From: Chloroflexia bacterium
GTDB taxonomy: Bacteria > Chloroflexota > Chloroflexia > DTKN01
Length of the DNA stretch: 33,446 nt
Direction: 5' to 3'
Assembly: GCA_016928715.1 (NCBI GenBank)
Contig: JAFGKG010000066.1
Span: forward strand, 1 to 33,446
Below are positions 17,500 through 25,134 of the stretch, piece after piece. The position numbers were made by a program, and so were the translations under genes. The first letter of the stretch is position 1, and every line of letters starts with the position of its first letter. A model generated the notes under the pieces. That model was not told the DNA's origin. It made no database searches and worked only from the letters and a program-made list of their open reading frames with translations.

Positions 17500-18678
17500 A
17501 TGACCGACAAGTTTGATTTTATTCACGAAGAGATGGAGCGGCTGGAGCGGGAAAAGCTTCTCATTCGCCTGCGCACCATCAATTCCTCCGTGGGCGCCCA
17601 CATGGTTGTGGATGGCAAGCCCGTGCTCAACTTTTGCACCAACGACTACCTGGGCCTGGCCAATCACCCCCGCCCGCGGGAGGCGGCCAAGGCGGCGCTG
17701 GACAAGTGGGGCGCCGGGCCGGCTGCCGTACGTTCCATCGCCGGCACCCTGGATCTGCATGTCGAGCTGGAGCGGGAGATGGCCCGCTTCAAGGGTGTCG
17801 AGGACGCCCTCTACGTACAGTCGGGATTCTGTGCAAACCAGGCCGTCATTCCGGCGTTGGTGGGCAAAGAGGACGTGATCTTTTCCGACCGCCTGAACCA
17901 CGCCTCCATCATTGACGGCTGCCGGCTGGCCCGCTCCAAGATTATCGTGTTTGAACACCGCGATCCGGAGCACGCCGAGCACCAGATCCGCGAGCATTTG
18001 CCTCTGTACCGCCGCGGGATGTTGATCACCGATGGAGTCTTTTCTATGGACGGTGACGTCGCCCCCCTGGACAAGTTGTACGAGGTCGCTTCCAAGTACG
18101 GGGTGATGACCATGGTGGACGATGCCCATGGCGAGGGCGTTTTGGGCAAAGGCCGGGGCATTGTGCACCATTTCGGCCTGCAGGGCAAGTTTGACGTCGA
18201 GATCGGCACCTTTTCCAAGGCCTTTGGCGTGGTCGGCGGGATCATTGCCGGCAGCAAGTTGGTCATGGACTTTGTACGGCAAAAGGCCCGCCCCTTCCTC
18301 TTTTCCAGCGCGGTCACGGCTGCCGATACGGCCGCCTGTCTCGAGTCGGTGCGCATCCTGAGCGAATCCGAGGAGCTGGTGGACAAACTCTGGTCCAACG
18401 CCGAGTACTTTAAGCAGAGCATGCAGCAGCTCGGCTTCGACACCGGCAAGACCGAGACGCCCATCGTCCCGGTCATGCTCGGGGAGGCCCCTTTGGCCAA
18501 GCAGTTCTCGGCCCGTCTTTTCGAGGAAGGCATCTTTGCCATGGCCCTGGGCTTTCCGACCGTCCCGCAGGGCGAGGCCCGCATCCGTGTGATGAACTCG
18601 GCCTCCCATTCACGAGAGGATCTGGACCAGGCCCTGGCGGCCTTTGAAAAGGTGGGGCGCGAGTTGGGCGTGATCTAG
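17500..18678 (+). CDS. kbl: Glycine C-acetyltransferase (2-amino-3-ketobutyrate CoA ligase)
   Basis: A 392-residue PLP enzyme of the alpha-oxoamine synthase family. It cleaves 2-amino-3-ketobutyrate with CoA to glycine and acetyl-CoA. The PLP Lys is K240 in GTFSKAFG, and SDRLNHASIIDG (H134) and VDDAHGEGVLG are the expected cofactor-contact motifs. The length fits Kbl (about 398 in E. coli) better than BioF (about 385). Starting 56 bp after tdh with AAGGAG upstream, it is cotranscribed with tdh. No terminator with a T-tract is seen; the palindromic element at 18760 may end the transcript. Confidence 0.94.
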   Translation: MTDKFDFIHEEMERLEREKLLIRLRTINSSVGAHMVVDGKPVLNFCTNDYLGLANHPRPREAAKAALDKWGAGPAAVRSIAGTLDLHVELEREMARFKGVEDALYVQSGFCANQAVIPALVGKEDVIFSDRLNHASIIDGCRLARSKIIVFEHRDPEHAEHQIREHLPLYRRGMLITDGVFSMDGDVAPLDKLYEVASKYGVMTMVDDAHGEGVLGKGRGIVHHFGLQGKFDVEIGTFSKAFGVVGGIIAGSKLVMDFVRQKARPFLFSSAVTAADTAACLESVRILSESEELVDKLWSNAEYFKQSMQQLGFDTGKTETPIVPVMLGEAPLAKQFSARLFEEGIFAMALGFPTVPQGEARIRVMNSASHSREDLDQALAAFEKVGRELGVI

Positions 18679-18759
18679 GCCGGGCCAGACTCACCGGTAG
18701 GCCCTATGCTCCAGCCGGCGCAGCCGGGATGGTCAAGCACGAAGGATGTAAATGCTCTT

Positions 18760-18818
18760 GTAGGGGCGACGACGATCCAACGATTCGAAGAATCGCCGGA
18801 TCGTTGTGTCGCCCCTAC
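18760..18818. repeat. MITE/REP-like palindromic element
   Basis: A long inverted repeat: the left arm begins gtaggggcgac and the right arm ends gtcgcccctac, and the inner arms carry acgatcc and cgattc with few mismatches, closing on a tiny loop. The ends GTAGGGGCGA/TCGCCCCTAC are typical of small dispersed palindromic elements in many bacterial genomes. It lies between kbl and the next gene, whose frame is open back into its right arm. No target-site duplication is obvious. Confidence 0.75.
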
Positions 18819-18850
18819 GAATCAATACGTCCCACCTCAAGGAGCACCTG

Positions 18851-20380
18851 ATGGAGCAGAAGCCACCGACCTCCGAACTTGAACTGCCGCCACAGGATCG
18901 CCGCATCCTGCTGGGCCTTATCTGGCTGCTGGGTGCGTTGGTGCGGTTCTTTCCCCTGTTCCAGTTTCCCCAGGCCACGCTGCGGCCTTTTGGCATGGGT
19001 GGGCTTTACCTGCTCTTCGCCCAAGAGATCCTGCGGCGGGGCTGGGCTCTCCCGCAGCACATCCCCTATTATACTCTGGAGGGGCTCCCCTACGCCTATC
19101 CCCCGCTGGCTTTTTACCTGGAGGCGCTGCTCCTGCATTGCTTCTCGCCGCCCCGTTTTGTCCTGGTGAACGTCCTGCCGGCGCTTTTCTCCGTGCTGAC
19201 GGTGGGGGCCTTTTTTTTGCTGGCCCGGCAGTTTTTCGACGGGCGCAAGGCCCTGTTGAGCACGGCGATCTATGCCCTGCTGCCGGCGGCCTTTTTGGAG
19301 CACCTGCCTGGCGAGGGCCTGGTAGAGGGCCTGGGGACGTTGTGCTTTATCCTGGGGATCATTGCTTTTCTGCGGTTGAGCCGACATCCGAGTGGGTCCA
19401 ACATCCTGCTGCTGGGTGGAGCGATTGCTTTGAACCTGCTGGCCTCGCCCGGCGGCGCCTACGGCCTGGCCATGTCCCTGGGCTTGCTGTGGCTGCTGCG
19501 GGCCGGGGGGCGGCGCCTCGCTTTTTGGCGCCTGCTCCTGGCCGGCGGGGTTGGGCTGCTGTTCAGCGCTCCCTATTGGTTGACCGTCAGCCTGGAGCAC
19601 GGGCCGGCCATTTTCCTGCGCACGTTTTTCCGGCAGCACGCCGACCTGGGGGCCCTGCTGCTGGCCAAAATGGGCTTGCTCGTCGAACAACAGCTGCCGC
19701 TGTCGCCGTGGGGCATTTTAGCCCTGATCGGGCTGGCGGCCTTGTTGGCCCGGCGGGCCTATGTGCTGCCCTTGTGGACCCTGTTCCTCTATGTCATCCC
19801 CCGCGAGTTCAGCTACCTGGTCGCGGTGCCCCTGGCCCTGCTGGCCGGGGCCGGCCTGCTGGACGTGGTCCTGGCCGGTGCTGAGGCGGAGCCTCTGGCC
19901 AGGCGTGGGCCCGGCCGGCCGCTGTTGGTCGGGCTGCTGCTCCTGGTCCTTTTTGGCTGGGGCATCGTGCGCGCCTTTGCCTGGGGCATGCACCTCTCGG
20001 TGCAGGAGGACATGGTCAGCGTCGACGAGTTGGCGGCGATGGCCTGGATCCAGGAGCACACCCCGCCTGAGGCCAGCTTTCTCGTCATGGGGGACGAGAT
20101 CGAATGGTTCCCCCTGCTGACCGAACGGAACACATTGAACGTGATCTGGGGCAGCGAGTGGGCCGAGGATGACAGCGTGTTTGCTCTGGACCGGGAACTG
20201 CAGGAATGCCCCACCCCCGACTGCTACCTGACCGTAGCCGGCGGCTATGGTTTGCAGCCCACCTATCTTTACCTTTCCAATGCCCCGGACTACCAGGCCG
20301 AGGCGGCATTGGCCGCCCAAAGCGAGCAACTCGAGTTTGTCTGGGCGAACGAGGGGGCCAGCCTGTACCGTTGGCCTTGA
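18851..20380 (+). CDS. GT-C-type polytopic membrane protein (probable glycosyltransferase)
   Basis: A 509-residue membrane protein with about ten or eleven helices. The first periplasmic loop (LFAQEILRRGWALPQHIPYY then LEGLPYAYPPLAFYLEALL) is the pattern of GT-C/PMT-family glycosyltransferases that use polyprenyl-phosphate sugars, with a loop after helix 1. A soluble C-terminal domain of about 120 residues (AAMAWIQEHTPPEASFLVMG onwards) is typical of bacterial members of this class. The ATG at 18851 has AAGGAG at 7 bp; upstream codons run into the palindromic element and are discounted. The donor and acceptor are unknown. It is convergent with the GT87-like gene, 28 bp between stops. Confidence 0.8.
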   Translation: MEQKPPTSELELPPQDRRILLGLIWLLGALVRFFPLFQFPQATLRPFGMGGLYLLFAQEILRRGWALPQHIPYYTLEGLPYAYPPLAFYLEALLLHCFSPPRFVLVNVLPALFSVLTVGAFFLLARQFFDGRKALLSTAIYALLPAAFLEHLPGEGLVEGLGTLCFILGIIAFLRLSRHPSGSNILLLGGAIALNLLASPGGAYGLAMSLGLLWLLRAGGRRLAFWRLLLAGGVGLLFSAPYWLTVSLEHGPAIFLRTFFRQHADLGALLLAKMGLLVEQQLPLSPWGILALIGLAALLARRAYVLPLWTLFLYVIPREFSYLVAVPLALLAGAGLLDVVLAGAEAEPLARRGPGRPLLVGLLLLVLFGWGIVRAFAWGMHLSVQEDMVSVDELAAMAWIQEHTPPEASFLVMGDEIEWFPLLTERNTLNVIWGSEWAEDDSVFALDRELQECPTPDCYLTVAGGYGLQPTYLYLSNAPDYQAEAALAAQSEQLEFVWANEGASLYRWP

Positions 20381-20408
20381 GCGCTGGGCCGACGAGCCTG
20401 TCCCGCGG

Positions 20409-21749
20409 TCAACGGCCGGCGGTGGGCCAGAGGGGTAGGTGCAGCCCGCTTTTGAGCAGGACCAAGAGGCTGCTCAGATAGATGAGCACGGTGGGCAGGA
20501 CCTTGGGCAGGATCAGCAGGTAGCGCGCGTAGGCCGGCCAGTCCACGCTTGGGTCCCACAGGCTGGGATCCTTGGCCTGGTCCAACAGGGCAAAGGGCGT
20601 TGGTAGGGCCAGCAACAGCAGGCCGGCCGCCAGTAGGAGGGGCAGTGCTCGGGGCCGACCCTCCTGCTCTTTCCCCAGTTCGAACCAGAGCAGGAATCCT
20701 ACAACGATTGCTCCGCTTAGGTGATGCTCCCAGACCTGGCTGGTGCTGACCAGGTGGGCAAAGACCATCGTCCCGGCGCCCAGGATTACGCGCCTGTCCC
20801 GGGACAGGAGGACGATCAGGGTACTTGGCCCCAGTATAGCCAGCCGCCACAACGAGGTCCAGGCCGGCCATTGTTCGAGGATCCAGTCGGCTCCAGTGTC
20901 CTGGGCGACCAGATAAAACAGATAGACCAGTCCAAAATTGCCCGAGTCCATCCCCCCGGACAGGTTGGCGACATTCTTGGCGTAAAAGATGTTCAGATCA
21001 GGGGGGTGGGCCATAAAGTAAGGGATGGCCAGGGCCAGCAGCAGGGTGGCCAGGGCCAGGTGCGCTAGGTAGCGGCGGTGCCGCAGGAGGGCAGCGAAGG
21101 TCACCAGGGGGAAGAACTTGAGCAGCAGGGAGGCCGTGTAGCTCAGCGCGCCAAAGCCCCGGGCCCACAGCCCGCGCAGCCAGCCTCTGGGGTATTCCTG
21201 GACCAACAGGGCCAGGCTCAAAAGGGTCAAGGTGAGAAAGGTGAACTGCCCCAGGTGCAATTCCAGCAGATAAGGGCTGCTCAACAGCAGGAGGCAGGTG
21301 CTAAAGCAGCGCCGGCCCGGATCGGGGAGGCGTCGGTTAAAGGCCAGGAGGAACACTGCCAGGCTTAGCTCTAATAGGACGACCCAGATCCAATAGGCCA
21401 GGCGCGGGGAAAAGCAGGACAGAAAACGCCCCAGCGTCTGTCCGATGAGGGGCAGGTAGCGGAAGGGATAAAAGTAGGGCGTGCGTTGGGGGGACTCGGC
21501 GGACTCGTAGGGGCTCAGGCCGGCCCGCAGGGCTTGGCCGGCGTGATACACGGCGAAAAGGTCAGCCCCAGGTCCCCGGCGGTGGACGGTGTCGTTATGG
21601 AGGGGCCAAATGAGGGAGCGTTGCGCGCCGGGTTGGCGGTTGATGTCCAGTGGCTGCCGAGCGATGCTGTAGACAAGTACGAGGTGGAGACAGAGGGCCA
21701 GGGCCGGCAGCAGCCAAGTTGAACGGAGGAGCCAGGCGAGCTTTTTCAC
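20409..21749 (-). CDS. GT87/DUF2029-like membrane glycosyltransferase
   Basis: A 446-residue membrane protein with about ten helices. The first loop has GADLFAVYHAGQALRAGLSPY, resembling the acidic D-x-x-x-Y-x-A-G-x-x-x-x-x-G pattern of GT87 (DUF2029, PimE-like mannosyltransferases) in the GT-C superfamily. The middle contains LGQFTFLTLTLLSLAL and LLLKFFPLV, also usual in this family. The start is GTG, with only a weak GGAA-type ribosome site. A terminator upstream separates it from the Flp pilin gene. The substrate is not known; glycosylation of a surface polymer or pilin is speculation from context. Confidence 0.82.
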   Translation of the reverse strand: MKKLAWLLRSTWLLPALALCLHLVLVYSIARQPLDINRQPGAQRSLIWPLHNDTVHRRGPGADLFAVYHAGQALRAGLSPYESAESPQRTPYFYPFRYLPLIGQTLGRFLSCFSPRLAYWIWVVLLELSLAVFLLAFNRRLPDPGRRCFSTCLLLLSSPYLLELHLGQFTFLTLTLLSLALLVQEYPRGWLRGLWARGFGALSYTASLLLKFFPLVTFAALLRHRRYLAHLALATLLLALAIPYFMAHPPDLNIFYAKNVANLSGGMDSGNFGLVYLFYLVAQDTGADWILEQWPAWTSLWRLAILGPSTLIVLLSRDRRVILGAGTMVFAHLVSTSQVWEHHLSGAIVVGFLLWFELGKEQEGRPRALPLLLAAGLLLLALPTPFALLDQAKDPSLWDPSVDWPAYARYLLILPKVLPTVLIYLSSLLVLLKSGLHLPLWPTAGR

Positions 21750-21763
21750 GGGCTTTTTCCAAG

Positions 21764-21796
21764 AAAATGCCCCCCCCGTAAAGGGAGGGGCATTTT
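21764..21796 (-). terminator. Rho-independent terminator of the Flp pilin gene
   Basis: The minus strand reads AAAATGCCCCTCCC, a short TTTA loop region, then GGGGGGGGCATTTT: a 14-bp stem with one mismatch ending in a T run. It lies 32 bp past the pilin stop codon, between pilin and the GT87-like gene. Confidence 0.85.
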
Positions 21797-21827
21797 GGGT
21801 TCAGACCTGGTTGTACGTAGCACTCAC

Positions 21828-21983
21828 CTAGGTGATGCTGTTGTACACGGAGCCAAAGATTTCGGCGATCCGCGGACCGAGCAGCGCAAGAACAGCAATA
21901 ACGACAATTGCGATCAAGAAAAGGATGAGCGCGTACTCGACCAGACCCTGGCCCTTCTCACGAGCAAAGAAGCGTCGCAGCAT
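21828..21983 (-). CDS. Flp/Fap-type IVb pilin
   Basis: A 51-residue gene, easily missed by length cut-offs. The peptide starts MLRRFFAREKGQGLVEYALI, continues with a hydrophobic helix (LFLIAIVVIAVLALLG) and ends FGSVYNSIT. The G-x4-E-Y processing site of Flp prepilins is exact: Gly11, then Glu16 and Tyr17. Flp pilins form thin adhesive pili assembled by Tad machinery; no tad genes are in the window. AGGAGGT sits 7 bp before the ATG, with a near-consensus promoter and a palindrome upstream and a terminator downstream, so it is a well-expressed single-gene unit. It lies downstream of a DegS-like histidine kinase and beside GT-C-type genes. Confidence 0.93.
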   Translation of the reverse strand: MLRRFFAREKGQGLVEYALILFLIAIVVIAVLALLGPRIAEIFGSVYNSIT

Positions 21984-22035
21984 GTGATTCACCTCCTTCT
22001 TCGATTGGCCTCAGCTCTTGCAAGCTGGCACTCTT

Positions 22036-22063
22036 ATTATACCACAAATCCAATACAAGTCAA
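22036..22063 (-). promoter_or_regulatory. Strong predicted promoter of the Flp pilin gene
   Basis: On the minus strand, -35 TTGACT (22063-22058), 16-bp spacer, consensus -10 TATAAT (22041-22036), with TGG before it (extended -10). The leader is about 45 bases. Confidence 0.82.
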
Positions 22064-22080
22064 TAGTACTTTGGTACTAT
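22063..22080. promoter_or_regulatory. Palindromic operator candidate at the pilin promoter
   Basis: ATAGTAC and GTACTAT (22063-22069 and 22074-22080) form a perfect inverted repeat with a 4-bp centre that abuts the -35. Another AGTACT lies at 22089-22094 and one more at 23402-23407. This position suits an activator or repressor, possibly a response regulator paired with the adjacent kinase; that pairing is inference. Confidence 0.5.
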
Positions 22081-22098
22081 ATCCATCTAGTACTTGCC

Positions 22099-23199
22099 CT
22101 ACCCTTGTTCACCAAGTTCCTGCATGGGGATGGTGGCGATGACGCGGGTGCCGCGACCAGGGGTGCTTTCAATGATCAACTGGCCCTTGAGCAGTGTTTC
22201 CACCCGTTGGCGCATGTTGGCGATTCCCATCATGCGGCGTTGGCCCTGGCGTCGATCTTGTTCCATTTCTTCGATGTTAAAGCCGACTCCATCGTCTTCT
22301 ACAATGGCGACGATCTGATGGCCCTCCAGTTCCAGGGCCACCCGGGCGTGGGGGGCGTGGGCATGCTTGGAAACATTGGTCAGCGCTTCCTGGATCAGGC
22401 GAAAGATCGAGATTTCCAGATGTGCGGGAAGCCGTCCCTCTACGCCCTGGACGACCAGGTTGGTCTCGACACTTGTGCGCTCACTGAAATCCTGAATGTA
22501 GCGGCGGAGGGTGGGCACCAGCCCCAAATCATCCAGAATCATGGGGCGCACGTCAAAGATAAAGCGGCGCATTACCTGTAGGGTGTGATGAATTGTGGTC
22601 TTGAGGCTGGTCAACTCGGTCTTGGCTTCAACGGGGTCCTTGTCCACAAAGCGTTCACAGACCTCGGCCTGCAATACCAGGTTGGACATGGTCTGAGTCG
22701 GACCATCATGAATCTGTTGCGAGATTCGCAGGCGCTCCTCCTCTTGGGCTTGAATGATCTTGGAGATCAACTCCTGCTCAGAAGTGTCATCCTGGGACTG
22801 TAGCTGGCGTGCAGTTCGCCCCCCAGTGCCCTGTTCCTGCAAGGTCTCAAAGAGCAAAATCAGATTTTGTATTTCCTTCTGCCGGGCCTGCAGGGTCTTT
22901 TGTTTGCTCTGCTGCTGTTCCAATTGGGTGCGCATCATATAGTGGCGCAGTTGGACTTCGTGTAAGGAGGTATAAAATTGCTTGATATCCGTGCGGGGAT
23001 AGTTGTCCAGGTTCAATTCCATCTCGCGCATCCGGCTCGAGATGGACAATTCGCGCTGGGAGAGGCGATCCACCTCCACCGAGTTTTGGGGGATGACCAC
23101 ATTGAGCTCCTGCAGCTCCCGGCGCAGTTTCTCCAGCTCTCCTTGTAGGGCCTGTATTTGTTCCTCAATACGTGTGGTCAGGTCTATTCTTGCTTCCAT
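22099..23199 (-). CDS. DegS/NarL-type sensor histidine kinase, cytoplasmic
   Basis: A 366-residue kinase with no membrane helix. Residues 1-140 are a long predicted coiled coil, as in DegS. The HisKA_3 dimerisation motif is at about 150-180 (EEERLRISQQIHDGPTQTM; phospho-acceptor His164). The HATPase_c domain follows, with N box EALTNVSKHAHA, G1 box VEDDGVGF and a C-terminal GIANMRQRVETLLKG then ESTPGRGTRV. Such kinases phosphorylate LuxR-type response regulators; none is encoded in the window, so it is an orphan here. AGGAG lies 6-7 bp before the ATG. It ends 115 bp before the Flp pilin gene start, on the same strand. Which signal it senses is unknown. Confidence 0.92.
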   Translation of the reverse strand: MEARIDLTTRIEEQIQALQGELEKLRRELQELNVVIPQNSVEVDRLSQRELSISSRMREMELNLDNYPRTDIKQFYTSLHEVQLRHYMMRTQLEQQQSKQKTLQARQKEIQNLILLFETLQEQGTGGRTARQLQSQDDTSEQELISKIIQAQEEERLRISQQIHDGPTQTMSNLVLQAEVCERFVDKDPVEAKTELTSLKTTIHHTLQVMRRFIFDVRPMILDDLGLVPTLRRYIQDFSERTSVETNLVVQGVEGRLPAHLEISIFRLIQEALTNVSKHAHAPHARVALELEGHQIVAIVEDDGVGFNIEEMEQDRRQGQRRMMGIANMRQRVETLLKGQLIIESTPGRGTRVIATIPMQELGEQG

Positions 23200-23300
23200 C
23201 TTGTTCTCCTATACCTGTATAACCGCAGGAACTTGCGAAAACCCTTGTAGGGGGCAAGGCATTTCCGTCTGGGAAACCGTCGATAAATCTCAGAATAGAG

Positions 23301-23365
23301 AACCACAAAGGACCCGAAGGACACCAAGTTTTTTCCCTTTGAACCCTTTGTGTCCTTTGTGCTTG
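23301..23365. repeat. Inverted repeat of the CACAAAGGAC type in the 231-bp gap
   Basis: ccacaaaggacccgaaggac (from 23303) is mirrored by ccctttgtgtcctttgtgct (from 23344), an imperfect inverted repeat with T-rich centre. Elements built from CACAAAGGACAC/GTGTCCTTTGTG are scattered in many bacterial genomes. The gap between the kinase gene (23199) and the next stop (23431) holds this element and a short CCTTG/CAAGG stem near 23240; no protein gene or clear kinase promoter is seen. Confidence 0.7.
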
Positions 23366-23430
23366 AAATCCCTGTTATTTCGGCAAGAATTTCGGTGGTA
23401 AAGTACTAATTTTATGGGCGCTCTTTTCAT

Positions 23431-24960
23431 TCAGGGCGCCTTTTGGAACACCGCCGCGGTGGCGTTGAGATAGAGCGGATCCCAGGAAGGGCTTTCCAAG
23501 AGCAGGGTGGCCAAAGCGGTATCGCGCTCGCAGATAGTGATTTGCACATCATAGCTTTCCAGTACCTGTGCCCATGAGGAATCGGTCCTCCAGACGCGCA
23601 TGTACTGGGCAAAGATATCGTCCCCATACAGGTCGGCCCGGCCGTCGATAAAGACCCGTTGCTGCGGGTAGAGCCGCCAGATCAAATAGCCCCCCATATT
23701 GTAGCTGTTGAACAGGCGAGCCTCTTGGGGCAGGTGCAGGATTACGCTGGCGGCTTGTTGTAGGTCTGGATTTTCGCCCAGAAAGCCGTCCTGTTGGCCC
23801 CAGTGGGCATATTCTAAACCGATGGGTAAGAGCAGCAGCAGCAAAAAGAACAGGCTTCCTCCGTACCACAGCCAGGTCCGCTGCTGTTTGGGACGGGGCC
23901 AGGCCCCCCGTCGACTGGGATTTGACCGGGAGGGGGCCAGTCCCTGGCCCAGCAGGCCGGCGATTGACCAGGCCAGCAGGGGGATCGCACTGCCGGCCGC
24001 GCGGACGGAACGTAGGGACAGCCCGGTAAAAAGGAGCAGGGCCATGGTCTCGGCCGGCCCCAGCCCGCTGCGGCGCCAAGCCAGGCCTCCAATCAGCAGG
24101 AGCAGCAGCAGGGCCAGCAGGAGGTTGCTGGGCTGGTGAAAGTCGGGGGAGAGCCACTCCCCGACATAGTGCGTATGCAGGGTAATGTTGCCGAGCCAAT
24201 AGCGGAAAGGGTAGATCAACAGATGCAATCCGTAGGGGTTGAGCAGCAGCGTTGGGACGGAGAGCAGGGAAAAAAGGCCCAATCGCCGCCAGCGGCTCTT
24301 TTCTAAGGGTCTGAGGTCTGGCCAGATGTGGGGGACAAAGAGGGCAATGGCCTCGCCGAACCAAAGGGCGCCCAACAGCAGCAGGCCATAGATCCAACCC
24401 GAGTGCAAATTGGCCCACAGCAGCATCAGCGGTGGTATGGCCCAGAGCGTGTCGCGGCCCTGATACTTGTAGCGGTGCCACAGGTAGAGCAGTAATATGA
24501 CCAGGGCCAGGCTCAAGCTGTTGGGGCGCACCAGCCAAAACTTGGCCGAGGCGAAAAAGGCCAAGAGGATCAGGCTTAGAGACCCGCCCAGGCGGGGCCA
24601 GCGTTCCCAAACCAATTTGAGCAGCAGGGCAAAGCAGGCCGTGTGCAGCAGGGAACGCAGCAGGGGCAGGCTGAACGGTCCGACGTAGCGATAGAGCAGG
24701 TACATAGCCACGTCGCTCAACCAACTGTGCGCGATCCAGGGCTGACCTTGGGCGGTGTAGGAATAATCGTCCTGTTGGGGAATGCTGCCTTGCTCTACAA
24801 TCCATTGGCCTGTGCGCAAATGCCACCAAAAGTCGGGGTCGCCCCCCCGATTCTGGAGGGAAAGGGCCAAAAGCAGAACGCAGAAATAGGCGATCACCAC
24901 CATATGGGGGCGGATTTCCTCCCACCAGCGTAGTGATGGTGGGGCTGCTGCTGTGGACAT
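23431..24960 (-). CDS. Polytopic membrane protein, GT-C-like, function unknown
   Basis: A 509-residue protein with about ten to twelve helices. After the first helix comes a loop with DPDFWWHLRTGQWIVEQGSI and then QPWIAHSWLSDVAMYLLY, a pattern seen in a widespread group of uncharacterised bacterial membrane proteins resembling GT-C glycosyltransferases. The C-terminal soluble part (LFNSYNMGGYLIWRLYPQQR then VFIDGRADLYGD) is also characteristic of that group. The ATG follows GGGGAA at about 7 bp. Another frame on this strand is open for 474 codons but lacks the membrane pattern. A strong promoter sits upstream, divergent from lacI. Role inferred only: glycosyl transfer in envelope assembly. 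Confidence 0.8.
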   Translation of the reverse strand: MSTAAAPPSLRWWEEIRPHMVVIAYFCVLLLALSLQNRGGDPDFWWHLRTGQWIVEQGSIPQQDDYSYTAQGQPWIAHSWLSDVAMYLLYRYVGPFSLPLLRSLLHTACFALLLKLVWERWPRLGGSLSLILLAFFASAKFWLVRPNSLSLALVILLLYLWHRYKYQGRDTLWAIPPLMLLWANLHSGWIYGLLLLGALWFGEAIALFVPHIWPDLRPLEKSRWRRLGLFSLLSVPTLLLNPYGLHLLIYPFRYWLGNITLHTHYVGEWLSPDFHQPSNLLLALLLLLLIGGLAWRRSGLGPAETMALLLFTGLSLRSVRAAGSAIPLLAWSIAGLLGQGLAPSRSNPSRRGAWPRPKQQRTWLWYGGSLFFLLLLLLPIGLEYAHWGQQDGFLGENPDLQQAASVILHLPQEARLFNSYNMGGYLIWRLYPQQRVFIDGRADLYGDDIFAQYMRVWRTDSSWAQVLESYDVQITICERDTALATLLLESPSWDPLYLNATAAVFQKAP

Positions 24961-25016
24961 GTGGGTTCCCCATGCTCTGCGTTCACACTGCTTTGGCCAA
25001 CCATCGCTCTAGGGGC

Positions 25017-25045
25017 ATTATAGCACAGGCACATGGCCCGTGCAA
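25017..25045 (-). promoter_or_regulatory. Predicted promoter of the 23431-24960 membrane protein gene
   Basis: On the minus strand, -35 TTGCAC (25045-25040), 17-bp spacer, -10 TATAAT (25022-25017) preceded by TGTGC. It is divergent from the lacI-family promoter, 13 bp between -35 boxes. Confidence 0.75.
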
Positions 25046-25058
25046 ACCGGCCCAAGAC

Positions 25059-25087
25059 TTGACAAAAGCCCTTCAACATGTTATACT
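25059..25087 (+). promoter_or_regulatory. Predicted promoter of the LacI-family gene
   Basis: Consensus -35 TTGACA (25059-25064), 17-bp spacer, -10 TATACT (25082-25087) with TG one base before. The predicted start site falls inside the palindrome that follows. Confidence 0.82.
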
Positions 25088-25089
25088 GA

Positions 25090-25111
25090 AATCGGTTTAA
25101 TTAAACCGGTT
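25090..25111. promoter_or_regulatory. LacI-family operator, perfect 16-bp palindrome core
   Basis: CGGTTTAATTAAACCG (25093-25108) is a perfect palindrome, extended to 25090-25111 with one mismatched pair. Size, symmetry and position across the start site fit a LacI-family operator used for autorepression. No second copy was seen by eye in front of the transporter genes. Confidence 0.8.
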
Positions 25112-25134
25112 CAATGACGCGATAGGCCCAGACC

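Noticed and set aside
17440-18609. Minus-strand frame opposite kbl
   Set aside because: Shadow of the kbl codon pattern; no ribosome site or family motifs.
23549-24973. 474-codon frame overlapping the 509-residue membrane protein on the same strand
   Set aside because: Pro/Arg-rich with no membrane pattern; the overlapping frame has the helices and a conserved-looking first loop.
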